DNA of 64,000 nt from Campylobacter lari (GTDB taxonomy: Bacteria; Campylobacterota; Campylobacteria; Campylobacterales; Campylobacteraceae): positions 1 to 64,000 of the forward strand of contig NZ_SMTT01000007.1 in the NCBI RefSeq assembly GCF_004357905.1, in the 5' to 3' direction. Below the pieces are notes generated by a model that worked only from the letters and a program-made list of their open reading frames with translations, was not told the origin of the DNA and made no database searches. Made by a program: the position numbers and the translations under genes. Shown here in pieces: positions 17,983-27,491 of this stretch (positions within the stretch are counted from its first letter, which is position 1; each line of letters starts with the position of its first letter).

Positions 17983-17998
17983 CTTACAAAATTGTAAG
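17983..17998. promoter_or_regulatory. Palindrome in the pgbA-like/M23 intergenic region
   Basis: CTTACAA and TTGTAAG separated by two bases, midway in the 118-base gap between divergent genes. It could be a regulator-binding site for either gene. The AT-rich background makes chance occurrence plausible. Confidence 0.3.
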
Positions 17999-18053
17999 AA
18001 AAATTAAGTAAAATACAAATTTATGTTTAAATTTTAGAAGGCTTTAAAATACC

Positions 18054-19211
18054 ATGAAAAAAATTTTCATATCTTTACTTATATCGATAAAACTTTTTGC
18101 TATTTCAAGTGTTGAAGAACTTTCTTGGGAGAATGGCAAAACTTTACTTGATTTTTTACAAGATCACTCCATACCTTTAAATTTATACTATAATCTTGAT
18201 GCTGAAGATAAAGAACTAAGTGCAGAAATTGCAAGTGGTATTAAATACCAAATGTTAAAAGATGATCAAGGAGAATTAGAACAGGTTTTAATCCCAATCA
18301 GTGATGATTTACAAATTCATATTTACAAAAATACTGAAAATAAATTCGTATTAAGTTTTACTCCAATTTCTTATACCAAAGAAAAAAGAACTATTCGCGT
18401 AGCTATTAACAATTCAGCTTATCAAGATGTTTATGATGAAAGTGGTAGCGTAACCTTAGCAAGAGCTATGGTAAGAGCTTTTAAAAATAGTGTTAATTTT
18501 AAAAATGTTAGAAAAGGCGATAGTGTAGTATTAATTTATGAGCAAAAAAGAAGACTAGGAAGACTTTTTGGCGATATTAATATCCAAGCAGCTTTAGCTA
18601 ATATTAGAGGTAAAGAATATTCTGTATTTTTATATAAAGATTCTTATTATAATGCTCAAGGAAAAGAGCTTGAAAATTTCTTTTTAACTAAACCTGTCAA
18701 ATATACAAGAATTTCAGATCGTTTTACTAGAGCAAGATACCATCCTATATTAAAACGCTATAGAGCACACCTAGGTATTGACTATGCAGCTCCAACGGGT
18801 ACTCCAGTTAAAAGTGCAGGAGATGGAACGATTAGCTTTGTTGGGACAAAAGGTGGTTATGGTAAGGTTGTACAAGTAAAACACATGTCAGGCTATATGA
18901 CTTTATATGCTCATCTTAGTCGCTTTGCAAAAATCAAACGCGGACAAAAAGTTAAGCAAGGACAAGTGATTGCTTATGTAGGCTCTACTGGTATGAGTAC
19001 TGGGCCACATTTGCATTTTGGACTTTATCTAAATAATAAAGCAATTAATCCTGAAACTATAGTTAAAATTCCAAAATCAAGCTTAAGTGGAAAAAACAAA
19101 GAAGAATTTTTAAAAATGGCAAAAGAGTATGAAAACCGCTTGCAAAGCATTGATGAAAATTATAAAAATCCACCAAAAGAACAAAATATAGAAAATTCTA
19201 TGGAGCTTTGA
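18054..19211 (+). CDS. M23 zinc peptidase, Csd3/HdpA-like peptidoglycan hydrolase
   Basis: 385 residues with a short signal or anchor (IFISLLISIKLFAI). The N-terminal and middle domains (about 30-230) are followed by an M23 LytM-type domain at about 235-345 holding HLGID (zinc His and Asp) and GPHLHFGLYL (HxH), with YMTLYAHL between. This order matches Helicobacter Csd3, a D,D-endo/carboxypeptidase that sets cell curvature. Synteny with glcD and pgbA supports it. The tail (QSIDENYKNPPKEQN) is hydrophilic. It is followed after one base by mgtE. Confidence 0.85.
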   Translation: MKKIFISLLISIKLFAISSVEELSWENGKTLLDFLQDHSIPLNLYYNLDAEDKELSAEIASGIKYQMLKDDQGELEQVLIPISDDLQIHIYKNTENKFVLSFTPISYTKEKRTIRVAINNSAYQDVYDESGSVTLARAMVRAFKNSVNFKNVRKGDSVVLIYEQKRRLGRLFGDINIQAALANIRGKEYSVFLYKDSYYNAQGKELENFFLTKPVKYTRISDRFTRARYHPILKRYRAHLGIDYAAPTGTPVKSAGDGTISFVGTKGGYGKVVQVKHMSGYMTLYAHLSRFAKIKRGQKVKQGQVIAYVGSTGMSTGPHLHFGLYLNNKAINPETIVKIPKSSLSGKNKEEFLKMAKEYENRLQSIDENYKNPPKEQNIENSMEL

Positions 19212-19212
19212 G

Positions 19213-20556
19213 ATGATGAATGATTTTTTAGAAGCACAAGAACTTTTAAAAAATACTTTCAAAGATCAAAGTACCTATGAAATCAATGAAGCCTTAAAAA
19301 CTATTAAAAGGCATGATGAAGAGCTTTATTTAAAAACTCTTAAATCTTTTGATACTTACACACTTGCAAATGTAGCTACTATAACGCCTGAACATATCTT
19401 AGAAGATATTTTAGAAAACTTAAGCATTATAAAGATTGCAAAAGCAGTAGAAGAGCTTGAAAGTGATGATGCAACAGACTTAATTAAGCGTTTTGAAGAA
19501 CTAAATCCACAAAAAACTTTAGCTATTTTAAACCGCTTAAGTTCAGAAGATAAAGAAGAAATTTTACGCCTTAAAAATTATGATGAAAATACTGCTGGTG
19601 CTTATATGCAAACAGAAATTTTCACAGCCTCTATTAATGAAAGTATAGAAAAGGCCATTAAAAGATATAGAATTTTAAAGCATTCAGGACAAGTAGATCA
19701 AATTTTTCAAGTTTATATCATAGATAAACAAGGAAAACTTTGCAATGCTATCAACCTAAGCGATCTCTTGCTTTGGGATTTTAAACTAAGTTTTGCAGAT
19801 ATTATTAAAAATAACAATGAAAAATATAAATGTTATAGCATTAAAGATCATGAAGATATACAAAAGGCTATTGATATAGTAGAAGATTATGATTTAAGTG
19901 TTTTGGCTGTTATAAATGATGATGGAGTGCTTTTGGGTAGAATTACTTATGATGATATTCATGATTTAATCCAAGAAAATGCAACAGAGCAAATTTATAA
20001 TTTAGCCGGAGTTGATGCAGATGTTGAAGAAGAAAGTGCTTTTAAAGCAGCTAAAGCAAGAGCTTTTTGGCTCATGATTAATCTTACAACTTCATTAATT
20101 TCAGCTAATATCATCAGTCTTTTTTCAGGTGAAATAGAACAACTTGTAGCTCTAGCAGTACTTATGCCTATTGTAGCTTCCATGGGAGGTAACACAGGCT
20201 CACAAGCCTTAGCGGTAACAGTTAGAAAACTCTCACTCAATGAAGTAGAATTTAAAGATGCTAAAAAAGTTATATTAAGAGAAAGTGGAATTTCTTTATT
20301 AAATGGGCTTATATTTGCTAGCGTTATGAGTATTATAGCTTTTATATGGTTTAAAACAGCCCTTTTAGGACTTGTTATAGCTTTGTCAATGCTAATCAAT
20401 CTAGCCTTAGCCGGTTTTGTAGGCTCTTTTGTGCCATTAACTTTGAAAAAATTTAAAATTGATCCTGCAGTAGGTTCAAGTGTTGTAATTACTGCAATTA
20501 CTGATGGTTTGGGTTTTTTCAGCTTTTTACTCTTAGCTAAGATGATTTTATTATAA
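19213..20556 (+). CDS. mgtE: Magnesium transporter MgtE
   Basis: 447 residues in the standard order: N-terminal MgtE_N superhelix (about 10-125), two CBS domains (about 130-255) that sense cytoplasmic Mg2+, the plug helix, and five membrane helices. The first of these pairs contains the signature PIVASMGGNTGSQALAVTVR, which lines the ion pore. Either of two adjacent ATG codons (19213, 19216) can start it. Coupled closely to the M23 gene. Confidence 0.93.
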   Translation: MMNDFLEAQELLKNTFKDQSTYEINEALKTIKRHDEELYLKTLKSFDTYTLANVATITPEHILEDILENLSIIKIAKAVEELESDDATDLIKRFEELNPQKTLAILNRLSSEDKEEILRLKNYDENTAGAYMQTEIFTASINESIEKAIKRYRILKHSGQVDQIFQVYIIDKQGKLCNAINLSDLLLWDFKLSFADIIKNNNEKYKCYSIKDHEDIQKAIDIVEDYDLSVLAVINDDGVLLGRITYDDIHDLIQENATEQIYNLAGVDADVEEESAFKAAKARAFWLMINLTTSLISANIISLFSGEIEQLVALAVLMPIVASMGGNTGSQALAVTVRKLSLNEVEFKDAKKVILRESGISLLNGLIFASVMSIIAFIWFKTALLGLVIALSMLINLALAGFVGSFVPLTLKKFKIDPAVGSSVVITAITDGLGFFSFLLLAKMILL

Positions 20557-20567
20557 AAAGGAAAATT

Positions 20568-21086
20568 GTGTCAAGCATTATATATAAAAAACAAAACATA
20601 AAACTCACAGGAAATCAACTACAAATTGGCGATAATGCTCCAAAAGTGACTTTAAAAACTAAAAATCTTGCCTCAGTAGAAATAGCACCACCTGGAAAAA
20701 CTCAAATTTTACTAACTTTTCCTAGCTTAGACACTCAAGTATGTTCCAAACAAGCTAAAGAAACTAACAAAAGATTGGCATCTATAAAAAACATTGAAGT
20801 GATTGTTATTAGCATGGACTTACCTTTTGCTATGGATCGTTTTTGTGCAACTGAAGGAATTGATAATATCATAGTTGCAAGTGATTTTGCCTTTAAAGAT
20901 TTTGGCACTAATTATGGAGTATTAATACATGATAGTATATTTGCAGGATTATTAGCAAGATCAGCTTTTGTAGTTAAAGATGAAAAAATAATATACAAAC
21001 AGCTCGTAAAAGAGCTGATGGGAAAAATTGATTTTAAAGATTTAGAGCTTTTTATACAAAACGATTATCGCTATTCTTTAAATTAA
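20568..21086 (+). CDS. tpx: Thiol peroxidase (2-Cys peroxiredoxin)
   Basis: 172 residues. Reduces hydroperoxides with electrons from thioredoxin. Peroxidatic Cys59 lies in FPSLDTQVCSKQ and resolving Cys93 in DRFCATEG, the atypical 2-Cys arrangement of Tpx. The C-terminal LLARSAFVVKDEKI segment is also typical. The start is GTG at 20568, preceded by AAGGAAAA; no closer ATG fits the family N terminus. The stop overlaps the converging dnaB stop by four bases. Confidence 0.93.
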   Translation: MSSIIYKKQNIKLTGNQLQIGDNAPKVTLKTKNLASVEIAPPGKTQILLTFPSLDTQVCSKQAKETNKRLASIKNIEVIVISMDLPFAMDRFCATEGIDNIIVASDFAFKDFGTNYGVLIHDSIFAGLLARSAFVVKDEKIIYKQLVKELMGKIDFKDLELFIQNDYRYSLN

Positions 21087-22468
21087 CCTTCAAAATTGGT
21101 AACCACAAAATCTTCTTTTGGAGCTTCAATAAAGCACGATTTTTCTTTTAAGAAAAGCAAATCCACATGCCCTACAGGACCATTTCTATTTTTACCTATA
21201 ATAAGCTCAGCCTTTTCTTGCACAGGATTTGGCATAAATTTTCTCTCATAAGTTTTGCCTTCATTTTTAGCTTTATTTTCTCTTTCTTTTTCTTCTTGCT
21301 CTCTATAAACCTCATCCCTATATACAAATAAAATCGTATCTGCATCTTGCTCTATAGCGCCACTTTCTCTTAAATCACTAAGCATAGGACGCTTATTTGC
21401 TCTACTTTCTAATGAACGATTAAGCTGTGAGAGTGCCACTACTGGCATATTTAATTCTCTTGCTAAAAGCTTTAAGCCTCTTGAAATTTCACTCACCTGC
21501 AAATGCCTATCATTAAAAGCTGAGTTACTCATCATAAGACCGATGTAATCAACTACACAAAGCTCAATACTCTCATCTTGAGCCTTAATTTTGCGTAAAA
21601 TTGAACGAATGTCTGCTATACTAGCATAACCGCTATCATAAATATAAAGATTTTTTTGTGCATACTCATTACAAGCATCACCTACCCTACTCCACTCATC
21701 ATCGTTTAAATCTGCGATTAGAATTTTTTGCAAAGGAATGGAAGTTTTTGCACTGATTAATCTTTGCATGATTTGCGTAGCAGGCATTTCTAGTGAAAAC
21801 ATCACAACACCTTTATTTTGTCTTAGTGTTTTTTCTATAAAATTTAAGCAAATTGTAGTTTTTCCCATGCCAGGGCGTGCTGCGATGATTACAAGATCGC
21901 CAGGTTTAAAGCCTTTTGTCATTTTATTAAGCTCACTAAAACCTGTATCAAGTCCCAAAATATCTTTATTTTCAGCTTCTTTTTGCTTTTTAAACTCATC
22001 CATAAGCTCAGACATCACCATAGTCATATCCTTAATACTATTACTATTTACACGGTTTGTAAGATTAAAAATTTCTTTGCCTATTTCATCTGAGATTTGA
22101 GAAATGCTTTTATCTTCATTAACCCTTGTAGGTATAGTATAAGCAAAATTTAAAAGTTGGCGTCTAATGGATTTTTCTCTTAATTCATAAGCGTATTTAC
22201 TCACATCTGCTATGGAAGTAGTAGCTAAAACTTCAGCTAAAATTTGCTCATCTACTTTTTTATGTTTTCTTATAAAACTTGCACTTATAGGCTCGCCTGC
22301 ATTCACACAAGCTAAAATAGCTTTATAAATATCTTGATGAGCTTTGAGCGAAAAATCATTAATTTCAATATCCGAAGAAACACTAAAAAAAGAATCTTCA
22401 CTATATATACAAGAACTTAAAATCGCCCTTTCAAGATCTAAATCAAAATGCTCATTATTTTGACTCAT
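21083..22468 (-). CDS. dnaB: Replicative DNA helicase DnaB
   Basis: 461 residues. N-terminal DnaB domain (about 5-105, AILSSCIYSEDSFF), linker, and a RecA-like motor with Walker A AARPGMGKTTICLNF, Walker B ELCVVDYIGLMM, and the LSQLNRSLESRANKRPMLSDLRESGAIEQDAD stretch including the arginine finger. Motor of the replication fork. It starts 12 bases after cysM. Confidence 0.96.
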   Translation of the reverse strand: MSQNNEHFDLDLERAILSSCIYSEDSFFSVSSDIEINDFSLKAHQDIYKAILACVNAGEPISASFIRKHKKVDEQILAEVLATTSIADVSKYAYELREKSIRRQLLNFAYTIPTRVNEDKSISQISDEIGKEIFNLTNRVNSNSIKDMTMVMSELMDEFKKQKEAENKDILGLDTGFSELNKMTKGFKPGDLVIIAARPGMGKTTICLNFIEKTLRQNKGVVMFSLEMPATQIMQRLISAKTSIPLQKILIADLNDDEWSRVGDACNEYAQKNLYIYDSGYASIADIRSILRKIKAQDESIELCVVDYIGLMMSNSAFNDRHLQVSEISRGLKLLARELNMPVVALSQLNRSLESRANKRPMLSDLRESGAIEQDADTILFVYRDEVYREQEEKERENKAKNEGKTYERKFMPNPVQEKAELIIGKNRNGPVGHVDLLFLKEKSCFIEAPKEDFVVTNFEG

Positions 22469-22480
22469 ACACGCTCCTAA

Positions 22481-23383
22481 TTATAAATTTGCAAATAAAT
22501 CAGTTGATAAATACCTCTCGGCTGTATCATTTAACATAGTCAAGACTTTTTTATCAGGGTTTTCTAAAGCAATTTTTCTAGCCATATATACATTTGCACC
22601 ACTTGAAATTCCTGCCATTATGCCATTTTTACCAAGCTCTAAGGCTGTATTTATAGCATCTTCATTGCTTACACAAACTATCTCATCTATGATTTTTTGA
22701 TTTAAAATTTTAGGGATAAAATTTGCACCTATACCTTGAATTTTATGGCTTGCAGCGGTATTTTGGCTCAAAAGTGGCGAAGATGCGGGTTCTAAGGCTA
22801 TGATTTTGACATTAGGATTGCGTTCTTTTAAAATTTCTCCTACCCCGCTAATAGTCCCGCCTGTACCAAAACCTGCTAAAAAAACACTAAGATCAGGCAA
22901 AGCTTTTAAAATTTCTAAAGCAGTATTTTTTCTATGTGCATTTTTGTTGTTGATATTTTCAAATTGACTTATCATAAACGAATTTGGAATTTCACTCAAA
23001 AGCTCATTAGCTCTATCAAGCGCTCCTTGCATGCCTTTACTTGCTTGAGTAAGCTCTAACTTTGCACCAAAAAAACTCATCATTTTTCTACGCTCAATAC
23101 TCATAGACTCAGGCATAGCTATGATAAGTTTAAGCTTTAAGCTTGCACAAATCATTGCTAAAGCTATGCCGGTATTTCCACTTGTAGCTTCTATAATGGT
23201 TGTTTCTTGATTGATTTTACCTTCATTTAAAGCTTGTTTTATCATCTCCACAGCCGCTCTATCTTTTATAGAATGACTTGGATTAAAATACTCGCATTTA
23301 GCATAAAGATTTGGAGCAAATTCTTTTAAAGAAACAATCGGGGTATTACCTATACAATCTAAAATATTATTATAAACTGACAT
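22481..23383 (-). CDS. cysM: Cysteine synthase (O-acetylserine sulfhydrylase)
   Basis: 300 residues of the PLP fold type II family. The Schiff-base lysine is in FNPSHSIKDRAAVEM, the substrate loop is EATSGNTGIALAM, the phosphate cup is GFGTGGTISGVGE, and GISSGANVYMA lies near the C terminus. Makes cysteine from O-acetylserine and sulfide or thiosulfate. The name cysM follows the Campylobacter convention for this gene beside hup; I cannot separate CysK from CysM specificity by eye. Confidence 0.92.
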   Translation of the reverse strand: MSVYNNILDCIGNTPIVSLKEFAPNLYAKCEYFNPSHSIKDRAAVEMIKQALNEGKINQETTIIEATSGNTGIALAMICASLKLKLIIAMPESMSIERRKMMSFFGAKLELTQASKGMQGALDRANELLSEIPNSFMISQFENINNKNAHRKNTALEILKALPDLSVFLAGFGTGGTISGVGEILKERNPNVKIIALEPASSPLLSQNTAASHKIQGIGANFIPKILNQKIIDEIVCVSNEDAINTALELGKNGIMAGISSGANVYMARKIALENPDKKVLTMLNDTAERYLSTDLFANL

Positions 23384-23449
23384 TAGTCTTCCTTTAATAT
23401 TTTTAAAAACAATATCAAAAGAAAATTAATACTTAACTATGAAGAAAAA

Positions 23450-23472
23450 CGCAAAAGTTAGAAACTTTTGCG
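23450..23472 (-). terminator. Terminator of hup
   Basis: Perfect 10-base stem (CGCAAAAGTT and complement) with a three-base loop, eight bases beyond the hup stop, followed on the minus strand by TTTTTC. A strong intrinsic terminator separating hup from cysM. Confidence 0.85.
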
Positions 23473-23479
23473 CAAAGAA

Positions 23480-23782
23480 TTATTTTTTAGCTTTTTTAGC
23501 AGTTTTAGCAGCAGCAACTGCGTCTTTAAGGTTTTTACCTACTTTAAATTTAGCAACTTTAGTAGCAGGTACTTTGATAGTAGCACCAGTGCTTGGTACT
23601 CTAGCTTCTCTAGCAGCTCTTTCAGCTACAGAAAATGTACCAAAACCAATAAAGCTAATGCTATCACCTTTAGCTAATACATCAGTAATAGTAGCGATTA
23701 CTGCATCAGTAGCTGCAGTTGCATCTTTTTTAGTTAGCCCAGCAGTTTGAGCAACTTGAGAAATAAAATCTGCTTTAGTCAT
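23480..23782 (-). CDS. hup: HU family DNA-binding protein
   Basis: 100 residues, small and basic, with the HU fold. MTKADFISQVAQTAGLTKKDATAATDAV forms the dimer helices, then ISFIGFGTFSVAERAAREARVPSTG leads into the DNA-wrapping arm and KVGKNLKDAV closes it. The C-terminal AAKTAKKAKK tail is lysine/alanine rich. The ribosome binding site AAGGAGC is strong. Codon use is biased to highly expressed codons. The opposite strand contains a long open frame purely because of the Ala/Lys-rich composition. Confidence 0.96.
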   Translation of the reverse strand: MTKADFISQVAQTAGLTKKDATAATDAVIATITDVLAKGDSISFIGFGTFSVAERAAREARVPSTGATIKVPATKVAKFKVGKNLKDAVAAAKTAKKAKK

Positions 23783-23874
23783 AAAAAGCTCCTTGATTAA
23801 AAATGATTGTTAAGTTTAACACATTTATCAAGCTTTTGCAAGAGGTTTTCACGCAAAAAAAGCTTTTATTTACA

Positions 23875-25002
23875 CTATTTATCTAAAATACCGCTTGCTT
23901 TTATTTGCTCAATTAAAGGATTTAAATCATAATTTTTGATTTTTTCTTCCATAATTTTAAAATACTCATCCATATTTTCAGGCGTTAAAATGTTTGTTTG
24001 GTTTTTAATAGCATCAAGTTGCATTGAATTCATATCTATATTATAGTGATTTAAGTCTTTATAATTTGCAATATCATCTGCATAATCTAAATCATCAAAT
24101 CCATATATTTTAACATTTTCAAGTGTTTTTGACTTTAAAATAATATATTTTACCAAATCTACCCATTGTTGGTAATATTGAAAATCAACCTGTGCCATCT
24201 TGTGATAAACTCTAGAATAAGTTGGTAAGATTAAAGAAAACTGGACATTTGGATACATTTTAACATAGTTAAATATGTAAATATCAATATGATTTTTTAA
24301 AACATTAAGATCTATACTCGAATAATCATGTATGTAATTTCCATTGTATAATTGCACAATTTTTTTAATATCCTTTCGGACACCCTCTTCTATATTCTTA
24401 ATCCAATTTCCAATCCCTCCAAATTGTTTTTGTGCAATTGGGCTTTTAATCCATTTTGGTAAATTTTCTAACTCAGTATCATCTCCAACACATTTTTTAT
24501 TACTAGAAAATTTCAATGCGCAGAAAATAAATTTTTTATTAAGATAAATTTTTAAATCATTATAGGTGTTTTGATCATATAAATAGCTAAAATTAGAAAA
24601 ATTTTGAAATTTTACATCCATAATTGCAAATTCATCTAAAGATATTACTAAATGTTTAATAGTATGTTTTTTCAATATATAGTCTAAAATAATCTTTCTT
24701 TGTTCAAAAGTGCTTCCACCTATTGATAAATTGATAAATTGCCCTCCAAGTTTAGAAGTTGCTTCAAAAGATGAAGTATTTTGAAGCATTGAAGTTCCAA
24801 AAATTATAGAATCAAATTTATTGTGATCAATTATACCTTTGGAGCTAATAGTTAAATCATTGTAATATGTTTTTTTTCTAAACCAAGGTTCATGATAAAG
24901 TTGCAATGGATCATACACATAAAGTAAAACTCCTAAAAACAATATAAAAGGCAAAGGTATTACTAAAGAATAAATTACAAATTTTTTATATGATTTAAAC
25001 AT
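23875..25002 (-). CDS. SGNH-like membrane-anchored protein, partner of MBOAT acyltransferase
   Basis: 375 residues. One N-terminal membrane helix (about 10-29) holds a periplasmic domain. A GDSL-like block FGTSMLQN (Ser71) and a C-terminal KDLNHYN (Asp316, His319) could form an SGNH-type Ser-His-Asp triad, as in AlgJ/AlgX and PatB-type O-acetyltransferases. It directly follows the MBOAT gene (8-base gap), the usual two-component arrangement in which the MBOAT protein moves acetyl groups across the membrane and the SGNH protein attaches them to a glycan. Position next to waaF suggests LOS as target, but peptidoglycan or another glycan is possible. An imperfect hairpin at about 23830-23865 may terminate the unit. 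Confidence 0.65.
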   Translation of the reverse strand: MFKSYKKFVIYSLVIPLPFILFLGVLLYVYDPLQLYHEPWFRKKTYYNDLTISSKGIIDHNKFDSIIFGTSMLQNTSSFEATSKLGGQFINLSIGGSTFEQRKIILDYILKKHTIKHLVISLDEFAIMDVKFQNFSNFSYLYDQNTYNDLKIYLNKKFIFCALKFSSNKKCVGDDTELENLPKWIKSPIAQKQFGGIGNWIKNIEEGVRKDIKKIVQLYNGNYIHDYSSIDLNVLKNHIDIYIFNYVKMYPNVQFSLILPTYSRVYHKMAQVDFQYYQQWVDLVKYIILKSKTLENVKIYGFDDLDYADDIANYKDLNHYNIDMNSMQLDAIKNQTNILTPENMDEYFKIMEEKIKNYDLNPLIEQIKASGILDK

Positions 25003-25010
25003 TTTTATCC

Positions 25011-26513
25011 TTAGAAATTAAAATAAATAAATTCAGTATAAGGAACTACTCCTAAAGTTATCAAAGCTATATATAAAAAAAGCATGACTAATAAAGAATT
25101 TATATAACTAGTTTTAAACTTTTCAAGTTTTTCAATACTATTTTTAAACCCAATACATAAAATCATACAAACGATGATATAAATTAAAGTTTCATTGCTA
25201 CCACTAATTTGCGCTAAAGATTCTTTCATTCTATGCCATTTTATTGGTAAATCTACCCAAGTTAAACCAAACATAGCTTTTAAAAGATTTATAGCACCTT
25301 GAAGACTTTCGCTTCTAAAAAATATCCACGCAAGATTAATAAAATTAAAAGTTATAAACCATGCAAATATTTTATAAATAATATTTTCTTTAAATTTAGC
25401 ATTTAGGATTATAAATACATATATTCTATGAAGCACCATAGCTAGTCCATGCAACACTCCCCATATCACAAAACCCCATCCAGCTCCATGCCATACTCCA
25501 CTTACAAAAGCCACTATAAAAAGATTTCTTAAATTTATAATCTTAGAAACCCTATTACCACCCAAAGGTATATATAAATAATCTTTTAAAAATTTACCTA
25601 ATGTTATATGCCATCTTCTCCAAAAATCACTTATATTCAATGCTTTATAAGGAGAGTTAAAATTAATAGGAAGTTTTATACTAAAAAATAAAGCTATACC
25701 TATAGCCATATCACAATAGCCACTAAAATCAAAATAAAGCTGAAAAGTATAAGATAAAGAAGTTGCCCAAGCTTCAAAAATATTTAAAGCACCTCCATTT
25801 TCAGCTATCTTAAACCCTGCATTAGCCCAAAGCGCAAAAGAATCAGCAATATATACTTTCTTAAATAAACCCATAGAAAATATAAATAATCCTTTGGCTA
25901 TATTTTCCCAATTAATAAGAATAGAATTATTCCAAAGCATACTTTTAAATTGAGGCATCATTTCTTTATGATGCACTATTGGACCTGCTATAAGCTGAGG
26001 AAAAAATGTTACAAACAAAGCATAATCTAAAATATTTATTTTATATGTATTTTCACTTTTTAAACCTTCTATATTTGTTCTTTTATAACAATCTACTAAA
26101 AAAGCAATTTGCTGAAAAGTAAAAAAAGATATAGCTAAAGGTAGTAATATATGCGGTAAAGGAATATTAAAATCTAGTTGGACTATTTGAAAAAATACAT
26201 TAAAATTTTCTAAAAGAAAATCGGTGTATTTGAAAAAAGCAAGTAAGACTAAATTAAAAAACACTCCGCTATAAAATAATAGCTTTATCCTCCCCCTATT
26301 AAGTAAAATTAAATTTGCAAGATAAAAATTCACACCCATAGAAAGCAATAAAATCAAAACATATTCAAGCTTCCAAAAGGCATAAAAAAATAAACTTGCT
26401 AAAACTAAAAATAATTTTGCACTTTGAATATGATTAAATTTTTTAAGCATATAAAATATAATTAAAGTTATAGGTAAAAATATAAATATAAATTCATAAG
26501 AACTAAAAACCAT
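25011..26513 (-). CDS. MBOAT family O-acyltransferase (AlgI/PatA-like)
   Basis: 500 residues with ten or more membrane helices. Signature regions: FPQLIAGPIVHHKEMMPQF, FDFSGYCDMAIGIALFF, FNSPYKALNISDFWRRWHITLGKFLKDYLYIPLGGNR, and SGVWHGAGWGFVIWG, where the WHG histidine is the family's catalytic residue. Transfers an acyl (usually acetyl) group across the inner membrane to a periplasmic acceptor. One base from waaF and eight from the SGNH-like gene, so the three are probably one transcript. Confidence 0.85.
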   Translation of the reverse strand: MVFSSYEFIFIFLPITLIIFYMLKKFNHIQSAKLFLVLASLFFYAFWKLEYVLILLLSMGVNFYLANLILLNRGRIKLLFYSGVFFNLVLLAFFKYTDFLLENFNVFFQIVQLDFNIPLPHILLPLAISFFTFQQIAFLVDCYKRTNIEGLKSENTYKINILDYALFVTFFPQLIAGPIVHHKEMMPQFKSMLWNNSILINWENIAKGLFIFSMGLFKKVYIADSFALWANAGFKIAENGGALNIFEAWATSLSYTFQLYFDFSGYCDMAIGIALFFSIKLPINFNSPYKALNISDFWRRWHITLGKFLKDYLYIPLGGNRVSKIINLRNLFIVAFVSGVWHGAGWGFVIWGVLHGLAMVLHRIYVFIILNAKFKENIIYKIFAWFITFNFINLAWIFFRSESLQGAINLLKAMFGLTWVDLPIKWHRMKESLAQISGSNETLIYIIVCMILCIGFKNSIEKLEKFKTSYINSLLVMLFLYIALITLGVVPYTEFIYFNF

Positions 26514-27434
26514 TCACACTCCTAAAATATTTTTTGCTAAATTTATTACCATTTCAGGCTTTAAATCTTTCATACATTTGTGGTGTTTTAAAGGGCAGAC
26601 CTTTTGCATACAAGGCATACAAGCTAAATTTAAATGTGCTATTTTAGCATTTTCTTGCCAAGGCGAAGTTTGACTAAATTTAGTCGAGCCAAAAATAGCC
26701 ACCGTTTTCACCCCATAAACTGCACCTATATGCATAGGACCACTGTCGTTTGTGATGAGCAAATCAAGCATAGAAATATTTTTACATAAAGTATAAATAC
26801 TAGTTTTACCACAAAGATTTTTTGATTTGATACCTTCTTTTAAAAGAAAATGCTCAATTTCATCACAAATTTCTCTCTCACTTTCTACTCCAAAGATTAA
26901 AATTTGATGAGTTGAGCTAAATTCTTTTGCTACCCTTGCAAAATAGCTCGCTTCCCATCTTTTGGCACTTCCAAAATGCGCACCCGGGTTTATACCTAAG
27001 ATTTTTTGAGTTGATTTTGCTTTTATAGGGAGTTTTAAAGCATTTGAAGTGGCTTTAAAATTTAAGGCTTTTTCTATGAAATTTAAGTATTTTAAGACTT
27101 GGTGTTCTTCTTTTAGAATATTTTTATCAAAATAAAATCTTTTTTTTGCTTTGATTAGATTTAAAATGATCTTACTTGAAAATGCCGAGCGAAATGAAAA
27201 AGCTAGATCAAATTTACCAAGATTTTTTCTAGCTTTTAAAATTTGCTTATATCTTTGCTTTTTATTTTCTACTAAAATTTGAGCATTTTCAAAGCGTTTA
27301 AAAAGCTCTGTGCTCACAAAAGAACCATAAAAAGTAAATTTAGCTTGAGGGTATTTTTCTTTTATAGCATAAATAGCCGCACTAGCCATCACCGCATCGC
27401 CAAGCCAAGTAGGAAGGTTGATAAAAATATTCAT
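26514..27434 (-). CDS. waaF: ADP-heptose:LPS heptosyltransferase II
   Basis: 306 residues, GT9 family. Adds the second L-glycero-D-manno-heptose to the LOS inner core in the cytoplasm. Evidence: N-terminal INLPTWLGDAVMASAAI, GINPGAHFGSAKRWE for the donor site, and TNDSGPMHIGAVYGVKTVAIFGST. The cysteine/histidine-rich tail (CMPCMQKVCPLKHHKC) is typical of WaaF. It marks one boundary of the variable LOS region; waaC (42136-43155) marks the other. Confidence 0.92.
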   Translation of the reverse strand: MNIFINLPTWLGDAVMASAAIYAIKEKYPQAKFTFYGSFVSTELFKRFENAQILVENKKQRYKQILKARKNLGKFDLAFSFRSAFSSKIILNLIKAKKRFYFDKNILKEEHQVLKYLNFIEKALNFKATSNALKLPIKAKSTQKILGINPGAHFGSAKRWEASYFARVAKEFSSTHQILIFGVESEREICDEIEHFLLKEGIKSKNLCGKTSIYTLCKNISMLDLLITNDSGPMHIGAVYGVKTVAIFGSTKFSQTSPWQENAKIAHLNLACMPCMQKVCPLKHHKCMKDLKPEMVINLAKNILGV

Positions 27435-27456
27435 AATTTTCCTTAAAAATAAAAGC

Positions 27457-27462
27457 TATAAT
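27457..27462 (+). promoter_or_regulatory. Putative -10 box of the CgtB-like gene
   Basis: TATAAT in the context AAAGCTATAATTATATC, 30 bases before the start codon of the glycosyltransferase, in the gap between divergent waaF and this gene. Confidence 0.5.
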
Positions 27463-27491
27463 TATATCATCACTTTATTTAAAGAGCTAAA

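Noticed and set aside
23439-23750. Long open frame opposite hup
   Set aside because: It mirrors the Ala/Lys-rich hup codons and includes the hup terminator; no ribosome binding site and no recognisable domain.
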